Part shown: in pieces, positions 56,418 to 64,000 of the stretch
Numbering within the stretch: position 1 is the stretch's first letter
Layout of the letters: each line of letters begins with the position of its first letter
Source of the DNA: Pochonia chlamydosporia 170
Taxonomy: Eukaryota > Ascomycota > Sordariomycetes > Hypocreales > Clavicipitaceae
Assembly (NCBI RefSeq): GCF_001653235.2
Contig: NC_035791.1
Coordinates: forward strand, 4,278,001 to 4,342,000
Length of the DNA: 64,000 bases
Direction: 5' to 3'
Program-made: the position numbers and the translations under genes
The notes under the pieces: generated by a model
Told to the model about the DNA's origin: nothing
What the model saw: only the letters and a program-made list of their open reading frames with translations
Databases searched by the model: none

Positions 56418-59400
56418 GAATGGTCTGCCGGCGGTACATTAGATATAGTCCGTACATTAAGAAAGTAGTTCGAAGTTGTAAAACTTGCAAAAGACTAAAT
56501 GCATTGGGAAGAGAGAAATAGCAACATTCCTTGTCTATAGTAGCCGACTTGCGGATATGCAACAAGTAAAGTGTGATATGTAGAGCGCGGCGAACTATAT
56601 GACTCAAGTCCCCCTATTTAAATGCCGTTGCGGTGACGGTCCGTTGCAAGAATTTTCCTTCACACCGTCTTTCCTTCAGATGCATCCTCATCTTTCTCCC
56701 TATGCAGTTGGTGCCTCTGCAGCAATTCCCATTTGAGTTTGTTCGCTACCCGTGACGGCGTTATGTGGCTCTTCCTGGCCATAACCACCAATGGCAGCAA
56801 AAATTGTCTAAGATGAGAGAGAATAGTGCGCACAACTTGCAACGAGCTGGTGGCGGCTCTCTGATTGGGGAGGATGTGGCAATAATATCACCTGCCCTTC
56901 TTCTCGGTAATGGGCTCAGACTTTGACGCATTACACGTTCACATAATGGCTTCTGACTTACCTTATCCTGTGAGAATTCTTTTAACCAAGAGCTTACCAA
57001 TAGCGGTCATTATAAATAGGAACTACTACTTACATGTGCAAGCTGTTATATGTCTCAAGAGACTTTTATGCTGTGCGAGACTGGTTGAAGTGACTCTATC
57101 TGGTACGTTGAGGTATTACTACGGTGGGAGTCCAAAGTCTTTAAGAACGGGAAATACAATCGCATATCGCGTTGTGTGCTGAAGCACATCTCCATGTGCT
57201 AGTGAACAATTGGATATGGACAGTACTTTTCACCACAGAATGTAGGTCATTTGGCACACAGACCTCTACGATATCTTGGAAATTTGGGAGATTGTGATCG
57301 GATGTGGAGATTTCCTTTTGTTAGCTGCGATTACGTCCTGTTAGCCATGTTGCTCATCTCATTCGAGTAGCCTTTGCTTCTTGAGAGCTGTGTTATCCGG
57401 GCCGTTCACATCATCTATGTCGCAACAGTTCAGCAACTCCCTTTAACCTCTCGTGACTCTCCCGTGAAGATTCTGTAAAATAATCTGTCAAAGGTGAGTC
57501 TTTATCATGATTCTTACACAGAGGGACGTACGATCCGGTGTGTCATCCAAGGTAATGGAGTGTGACGCACCCCACAGCCAGAGCGTAGCCGGACTTGTGT
57601 TGGTTTCATTCTGCCGTGGGAGGTTTTGCTTGATGACAATGCGTGGATAGGGTGCAGCAGCTTAAAAGGATGCTATTAGTTGAATTGCATAGGCCAAATT
57701 TGGGGAGACGTACCATGGGCAAAATGCCATGTGTCATGGAAAAATGTCAAGGGAATTTTTCCAGGGTCAGAAGGCTGACGGGTCCCGATTTGATTAGAAA
57801 TAGCCAATTTCATGGTGCAGCCAATATCTGTGTCGAATATGATATAGCTTTCGTGAGGATCTCCAATGAATATTTCGAATTTCTGTTTGGTGAGGGACCC
57901 TTTCCGATCGACGGTTATGAGGTCTGCCATTCCCACATGAAGCGCCTTGCGATTCTGGAGATGTCGACTTCCTTGCAAGGAAAGCATTCTGAGAGAAGAA
58001 CACCACGGTATCAAACGAGGAGGCATTATCGCGGATGTGACCAATTTTGCAAATGGTGATGACGATTGGAGGGGCCAGATGCTGGTCATGAGCTTCGTCG
58101 CGTGCGATGGGGAAACGTGTAGCGAAAGAGCATTGTCGAATCACGGCGAGTGCTACAAGACAGAATTGAGACGAACTTGTGTAGTGAGGAAGAAGCCGGA
58201 ACTGTTTGTTGTATTGACCAGCGAAGGTTTTGTTACAAATGATGAACCTCAGTCATCAAGGCGACAGCCAACCAGTCGACCTCTTACACTTACCTGTCAA
58301 CTGGTGATACATCAAGCGCCTGTGTAGTTGTTGGTGGCCCCGAGTCTCGGCACTTGCCATTTAGATGTAGGCTTCCTTCCTATATCGGATTGATGGCACT
58401 GGGCAAAAGCAGTCCCTGCAACTTGACAGTTGCAAGGTGTGGTGGCATTTGCGAGTAGCGGTGCAATATTACTGTACCTGCGGAGTATTGAAAAGGGAAT
58501 TGAGTGTCTGGTCCGATTCAACGACAAACGTTGACCGTAAAGACTCCGTGCCCAAAGCGAGAGCGGAACATCGAATGTACCAGGCTCGCTTGTTGGGGAC
58601 ATGGAGACTTCCGCATTCTAAAAGTGGTTGGTTGTTGATCAGACATGGACCCAAGACATGCATGGCCGCTCTCGGCCAAGAGTCGAATGATTGTTGCAGA
58701 CATGACAGGAGCATCAATTGATAGCAGATCTGCACGCAGTCAATTCTACCCCTCCACATTCCTCCCTGATTCATGACCCCAGATGCATTGTCGAAACAAA
58801 GGGCCCTTGGCGCCAGTTACCGAGGAGTGATAAGGTCTGGTGCCCGCGAATGGCTCGTAATGATGTCAACAGTGGTTGCATCTGGAGGCTTTTGGGCGTT
58901 CGCCATGGGTTTCGACTGAAAGCCAATCTTGTGTCCTCAGATTGAAGAAGGCTAAATGCGCTCCAGCTCATCAGATCCGCGTTTCGTTTGATGAATTTTC
59001 TGGTCAGCAATCGTCTGGTCTGGTCCGGAAAACTGGGCGAGAAATTCGGCATACCAGACCAAGCCAGACACTATTGACTTTCTGGTCCGGTCTAGTCATT
59101 GCCAGCTGAGATGCAGGGAAGGCACGAACAGTGAGGCGAGAGCCTAAAATTTGAATTGACCCGGGTCTGTACCTCGCCGTAGTCGCACAGTCTGAATTGA
59201 CAGATTCCTAACGGTTAGATTAACAGCCAGCGGTCGGTTTTGCCGGTTGCAGCCTTGGATAAGGGGGCAGTGAACAATAGCTGAGACAGTGCGACATATT
59301 GGCTCCACTCTGTGCGTTGAGCTTTCTCTACACAGTTGGCGACCCCACCAGCCTCCATAACATCCTTTTGCCCCACAACCGTATTGAAGACTCACAAGTC

Positions 59401-59751
59401 GCCCGTCTTCGATTCCCATCGTGAGTTGGCTGGGTCGCTGATTGCGCACCCAGACAACTCCCGCTAGTTGTATTGGGCACCGGGACCCCTGGCCCCTCAT
59501 TTATTACCTGTTTGTTGAAGATATCCTCCTTGTGCCATCGTAATTCCATCTACTCGGGCTTTATCTCTCCTATTTTCCATCAACAAAGCAGTCCTATTTC
59601 TGTCCTTTGTATGCCTTGACGACGAAACCTTCCGGGTCGCCAACTTGCCACACCGAGAGGCGTGCCTTGTTGCGTGTTCCCCTCTCGTATTTTTGCTGAG
59701 AATCACAACCACGAGTTGTTCTCGTTCAAGCGTTCCGAATAGCTTCTCGTC
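56418..59751. other. gene-poor region, 3.3 kb
   Basis: No gene supported. A 138-codon frame at 57643 has no recognisable domain. TCTGGT/CCAGAC words cluster again at 58990-59095. The last several hundred bases before 59752 are likely promoter and 5' leader of the next gene (CT-rich near 59560). Confidence 0.5.
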
Positions 59752-61608
59752 ATGGCAAGCCTAAACCCTCCCAAGAGGCGCTTTGCCCCCGTTCCGATAG
59801 AGACGACTTTTCAATCGAACCGGAAAGGCACCTTGCCAGGCGCTCGCGCAGGCGGTCCAAACCCAGAGCTGACGCCTGAGCCATCTCCTCGATCTGCTTC
59901 TCCCCCAATTCCACAACCAAGGCAGAGACGTCGTTTCAAGCCTCAGTTGATTGAGACGTCGAGAAGAACCAGGAGGGTGGGGGACCCGGGCCCGGCTACG
60001 AGGCCGACCGACAAGACTGACATTACCCCGTACACAAACCACATCTACGCGGCAAAGCCCAAGCCCAGGAGGAAGAATGGAGAGGGGCTAGATGACGAAT
60101 CAATTCCGTATGTACCGTCGACCAGGCGGGAATCCGAGGATGAAGGTGTCAAGGAGTATTTGTTGGAGATTGCAGCCAAGGAGGCGGCAAGGCAGATGGA
60201 AGAAGCTGCTCTTGCTGCGTTCCCAAACAGCAGAGCTCGTGAGGGTGGCGTCGCACATTTCTACTTTCGAGAGAGCTCGGACAGCGATAACTCTGCAGAA
60301 AACACCCCGCAAAACCACGAAAATGGTGCCCAACCTAGGGCTAGGAGAAAATCTTCAAACTTGGGGCTGAATTGGTGGCATAAGCACATGCAAAACCATG
60401 CTGAACAGTTAGCATATGAGCGGGGGGATGATGAAATGGCGCTGGATATGGATGATGGGGATACCATGATGCGGACAGATTCGGATCTGGACAAGATGGA
60501 TCTGCCTGTACCTCCCGATCCATTGTGGACTACGACCAATAGGATCGCGCCCGATGACAGAAGAGATTCCATGGCTGAACTACAAGACCTACGGGATGCC
60601 CTGACACCTTTTGCACGATCAGATGCTGGTTTTACGACCGGCAACAGATTTTATCACGGAGATGCTGCCTATGGCCAGCCCTACCCGGATCAGAGAGACG
60701 TCGGATTCAGCCCGCTTCCTCGCCCGGGGGATCGCGGTCCCGATATTGGATTCGGCCGGCCATTTGGGGCATTTGGCTTAAAACCAGAGGACCCCAAGCT
60801 GCATCTTTTGCGGCAAGCCGCGTCGCCTCCGATGCTCGGCAAGGACCTACAGTTTCGGCGATGTCCGTCTCCGAAACAGACCAAGTTGGAGACGGACCAT
60901 CCGTTTGCAAACCACGACCTTTACAAAGAACAAAACCGAGATGTGACGGGCCAAGGTGGTCTCTGGAGAGGGTATTGCTGCAGGTCAGAATCCAACAATG
61001 ACTATGTCGTCCCGGCAGACTTGCACGGGGCAAACATGCTCGTCACGCCCTATCCGCCGGCCAGTCCCCGGGACCTCGGTGGATACGACTCCCGATCAAT
61101 GAGCGAAGAGCCAGAGTCGATGTTTTCATCCTCCAACTCGTCTGAGAGCTTGAACAACTGCACCTCAGCCCGGGTAGATCAACGTCCCCGAAGCGGTCAA
61201 TCCAAGGGCTTGCACATGTTGCACGGTCTTGACGATCGACTTCGCCGTGAGAAGGCGCAAGTCGAACGCGACGAGAAGATTGCTTCAGAGTTTGACGACG
61301 AATTTGTCACACAAGTATACAATTACTTGTCGCTTGGCTATCCGGCCATGGCGCGCTCCTTTGACGAAGAATTGTCAAAGATCAGCAGAGTTACCGTAGA
61401 GGAGCTCAGCGGGGGGGACGAGAAGCAAATGGCCAAGGGTCACATGCTCGAGATGAACCTACAAGAAACATCCGAGGATGACCGATGCCCGAGATGGAAA
61501 GCCCTTAGGACGTATATTACAGAATGGGCCCGACAACATCCCGACCTCGACAATCTCGATCCTTTAGCGTGGGGTGTGCGAGAACGCCGCGGCAGCTGGG
61601 CTATCTAA
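59752..61608 (+). CDS. conserved-looking 618-residue protein of unknown function
   Basis: Single exon, 618 residues, function not recognised. Two similar short motifs open the protein: RRFAPVPIETTF (9-20) and RRFKPQLIETS (about 61-71), separated by a Pro/Ser-rich linker, which looks like a duplicated binding motif. The middle is disordered and rich in Asp, Arg and Pro, with AEQLAYERGDDEMALDMDDG. The C-terminus from about residue 500 looks folded and helical: LRREKAQVERDEKIASEF, then EFVTQVYNYLSLGYPAMARSFDEELSKIS and a Trp-containing end. The nuclear or cytosolic site is unknown; no signal peptide or membrane helix. It converges with the Utp12-domain gene. Confidence 0.85.
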   Translation: MASLNPPKRRFAPVPIETTFQSNRKGTLPGARAGGPNPELTPEPSPRSASPPIPQPRQRRRFKPQLIETSRRTRRVGDPGPATRPTDKTDITPYTNHIYAAKPKPRRKNGEGLDDESIPYVPSTRRESEDEGVKEYLLEIAAKEAARQMEEAALAAFPNSRAREGGVAHFYFRESSDSDNSAENTPQNHENGAQPRARRKSSNLGLNWWHKHMQNHAEQLAYERGDDEMALDMDDGDTMMRTDSDLDKMDLPVPPDPLWTTTNRIAPDDRRDSMAELQDLRDALTPFARSDAGFTTGNRFYHGDAAYGQPYPDQRDVGFSPLPRPGDRGPDIGFGRPFGAFGLKPEDPKLHLLRQAASPPMLGKDLQFRRCPSPKQTKLETDHPFANHDLYKEQNRDVTGQGGLWRGYCCRSESNNDYVVPADLHGANMLVTPYPPASPRDLGGYDSRSMSEEPESMFSSSNSSESLNNCTSARVDQRPRSGQSKGLHMLHGLDDRLRREKAQVERDEKIASEFDDEFVTQVYNYLSLGYPAMARSFDEELSKISRVTVEELSGGDEKQMAKGHMLEMNLQETSEDDRCPRWKALRTYITEWARQHPDLDNLDPLAWGVRERRGSWAI

Positions 61609-62281
61609 GTCTTGCTGTGTCGTCCCTCACTAACATCGTACATTACCACCGAAAACTAATACATACCCAACACCACCACCCTCGCACATCCACACGACTA
61701 GCGAATACTACAAAAGAATCAAGACACATATATACCAAATATTCTTACCTAGACCAAGACCAAGATACATGACCACCAAGTGGCCAAGCGAGACAGCGCC
61801 TGCTTGCTATATCTATATCATTTCTACATATTTTGCCTCACAGTGGTTTGGACGCCACACTCAGCGATTGACTTAAAATCGGTGTTGGATATTTTTCATG
61901 GACAAAAATTCGGATAAGGTAGCATATCTGCATTGTGCGGGCGTCCTCTAGGATTTAAAGCCCAGTGGAAATTTGTTGGACAAGCTGTTTGATAGCGTAG
62001 CAATGAAACTTTTTTTCACCGCATTTACCCACAAGTTGTGCATGATCACATTGGAAGTCATGCGTGTTGTTCACATTAAACACTTGAATACTGTATCCAT
62101 GTAATATTGCGCATCCCATATCTACAACCCAACGCCATGAAGCCAAATAGCTTTTTCCCATCTGTGCCTTTTCCCCCTCATGCAACTACCGCAACTTAAA
62201 TAAAAACAACCAGCCAGGCTATGATTACATTCCCATCTGATCTGACTATTGCCCTGCTCCTCCTCTATTGCTTTTAAACTT
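61609..62281. other. convergent intergenic region, 0.67 kb
   Basis: Between two convergent 3' ends, AT-rich, with no gene seen. Confidence 0.6.
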
Positions 62282-63481
62282 TCATTTCCTCTTTGAAAAC
62301 GACTTGCCTACTTTCTGCATTTTTGAAGGCGGCGCTGCCTCAGCATCACTTTCTTCCTCTTCGCCCGCTGAATCATCTACATCCTCGTGATCAACTTCAT
62401 CTTCGTCCAACGACTCCTCCGCCGCTTCACTATCATCATCCTCCTGCACATCCGAATCCTCCTCCTCGTCTTCCGAATCTCCAATCCCATTAATCATGGG
62501 AACATCATCATCCTCATCATCATCCCGTCTTGACCTACCGCCATTAGCGAGGTCCTTCCTGCTAATGGGGTCCGTCTCGCCCTCCACCCAGATAACATCG
62601 TCATCCTCCTCAGCGTCGTCGCCAGGCCCCACGAGGCCAGTTTGTCGTTGCATCTTGCGCCGTAGCCTCATTTGCAGTTCCAGCATGTCGAGTTTACCCT
62701 TGAGCGCGAGGAGACTGTTCAGCCCCTTGGCTCGCTCTGCCAGCACCTTCTGCAGGTTATTCAGACTGTGTACGACTTTGGGCTGTGATGCCAGTGCGCC
62801 GCCGTGTGCGATGAGCGTCCATTGCACCCAGGCCATGAGATTTCCGGCGCGGCCGGGCCGGCGATATAACCGGGCGGCGAGCTTGTTGAGGAGAATCCCG
62901 GCGAGGGAGCTGTCTATTGTTTCGATGGTATTTCGGACGGTGGTGACATCTGGGGTGTGCAAGCATGATTCGAGGAGTTCGGTGTCGTCCGTTTTTAGAG
63001 CCTGTGTCAAGACAGTGGTGAGAGATTGGTGAGAGGGTGGCACAATGGCCGTTCGGGCGGGTTGTGTCGTCACGGTTCCTGACATGGATTGCTGAAGGAG
63101 GGCTGGAACATCGATGGCGTCGTTTCCTCGTAAGAGCTCGCCGAATGATGGTGATGTTCCTTCCTCGTCAGACTCTTCTGCTTCCGCATCGTCATTTTTA
63201 GGCTTGCCGTTTAATTTGGTCACGACGGGTGCCTTGAGCGGCGGTTTATCGCCATTGGTCTGTTCTACCGCGGCGGCGTCTTCTTCGTCGGTAAACTCCT
63301 CGTCGCTGGCGGAATCAGAGGAGATTTCAATGGTTTCAACCTGCGAGCCTTGGACGACGTCAGGTGCGGCGACGGATGTCCGAGATTCGTCAATGGTGTT
63401 CTTTGTGGGGAGTTTTGCGGCCGATTTTACAACCGGCGCAGCCAGCTTGGCTGGCACTTTTCGCTTCGTCGACATGGGCAT
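62282..63481 (-). CDS. Utp12-domain small-subunit processome protein (Utp5/WDR43-like)
   Basis: Nucleolar protein of pre-18S rRNA processing, 399 residues without intron. An acidic, disordered N-terminus with Lys-rich patches (PMSTKRKVPAKL) leads to the Utp12 domain at about 150-275: LTTVLTQALKTDDTELLESCL, NTIETIDSSLAGILLNKLAARLYRRPGRAGNLMAWVQWTLI and KVLAERAKGLNSLLALKGKLDML. That block matches the C-terminal domain of Utp5/WDR43. The C-terminus is a long Asp/Glu tract ending in basic GKSFSKRK. Yeast Utp5 also has N-terminal WD40 repeats, and none are present here. Start at the first Met; a second (MSTKRK) is two codons later. Confidence 0.88.
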   Translation of the reverse strand: MPMSTKRKVPAKLAAPVVKSAAKLPTKNTIDESRTSVAAPDVVQGSQVETIEISSDSASDEEFTDEEDAAAVEQTNGDKPPLKAPVVTKLNGKPKNDDAEAEESDEEGTSPSFGELLRGNDAIDVPALLQQSMSGTVTTQPARTAIVPPSHQSLTTVLTQALKTDDTELLESCLHTPDVTTVRNTIETIDSSLAGILLNKLAARLYRRPGRAGNLMAWVQWTLIAHGGALASQPKVVHSLNNLQKVLAERAKGLNSLLALKGKLDMLELQMRLRRKMQRQTGLVGPGDDAEEDDDVIWVEGETDPISRKDLANGGRSRRDDDEDDDVPMINGIGDSEDEEEDSDVQEDDDSEAAEESLDEDEVDHEDVDDSAGEEEESDAEAAPPSKMQKVGKSFSKRK

Positions 63482-64000
63482 TTGAGAGGTGTGTGTGAGT
63501 GAGGCGGGATATATGACGAATGTGGTGTGTTGTGTGCGTGTGTCGAGAGATGAGGTCGTGGGAGGATGAAGGATATGCTCAAAAGATCAACTGCAAAACC
63601 ATACAGATGCACCGGTCCCTAGTAGCGGGATTGCTTATAGATAGAAATTGTGGGAAAGCAGGTAATTCAATGATTCGTACGTGTTGCGTGGGCGTGAAGC
63701 TGATCATGGATATTCAGCAACAGCAACAGAGGCACCTGGGTCTGGTTGCAAAATTTCACGGCCTGCCACTGTCGACGAGCGAACTTTTTTTTTTGGTCCA
63801 GCCGCTGGTACTCACTGCGTCCCCACAATGAAAGTATCGTGTGGTGCGATAAGGCATGACATAAGCAACGAGATAAGATATGAGTCACATGAGTGGTCAC
63901 ATGAAGATTAGATACGCTCCATGCCCAGTCAGGTTGATGACTCATCCAGTCATGCCTTCTTCCTTTCTTTCACAAGCTGCAAAACAATGGGTCTGTCTCA
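63482..64000. other. upstream flank of the Utp12-domain gene
   Basis: No gene supported to the window edge. It contains a TGTGTG-rich leader near 63490-63545 and a T run near 63785. Probably promoter of the Utp12-domain gene and possibly of a gene beyond the edge. Confidence 0.5.

Noticed and set aside
57643..58059. 138-codon plus-strand frame in gene-poor DNA
   Set aside because: No domain, no supporting promoter or intron signals, and an equally long overlapping frame on the other strand.

Overview
The window is nuclear DNA of a filamentous ascomycete (Pezizomycotina, most likely a sordariomycete). Genes carry short GT..AG introns of about 45-75 bases, Zn2Cys6 regulators and secreted Cys-rich proteins are present, there are no operons, and there is an RNase F1-like secreted ribonuclease. 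Coding exons were joined by hand from splice sites; wherever I added up exon lengths the reading frame closed.

Layout. 0-2 kb: a complete, divergent beta-tubulin paralog (minus strand) that naturally has alanine at residue 198, the position of the classic benzimidazole-resistance change. 3.9-9.8 kb: a Dal5-type MFS permease, a guanyl-specific secreted RNase, and a secreted protein with two six-Cys modules and a long Asn/Gln/Gly-repeat tail. 11.4-19.7 kb, all minus strand: a beta-lactamase-fold serine hydrolase, an APH-fold kinase-like protein, an M3 metallopeptidase and a P-loop sulfotransferase-like protein. 20.7-29.3 kb: a ten-Cys secreted protein, a Zn2Cys6 regulator, an Ayg1/FrsA-type alpha/beta hydrolase, an atypical SDR protein and an amino-acid permease. 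30.9-43.9 kb: a 2EXR protein, a FAD-dependent (DAO) oxidoreductase, an MFS transporter, an amidase, a Zn2Cys6 regulator, a second regulator-like protein and a classical SDR. The oxidoreductase, transporter, amidase and regulator look like a small nitrogen-compound catabolism module. 44.3-63.5 kb: more conserved cellular genes, namely a Ppn2-type metallophosphatase, a 1329-residue disordered protein, a 618-residue conserved-looking protein and a Utp12-domain ribosome-biogenesis protein. These are interrupted by about 10 kb of gene-poor DNA holding only a small Fic/Doc-domain gene.

No PKS, NRPS, terpene cyclase, transposase, CRISPR array or convincing tRNA gene was seen. Accessory, environment-facing genes (transport, secreted proteins, hydrolases, regulators) fill the first 44 kb. 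The last 20 kb is sparser and mixes core-type genes with long non-coding stretches.
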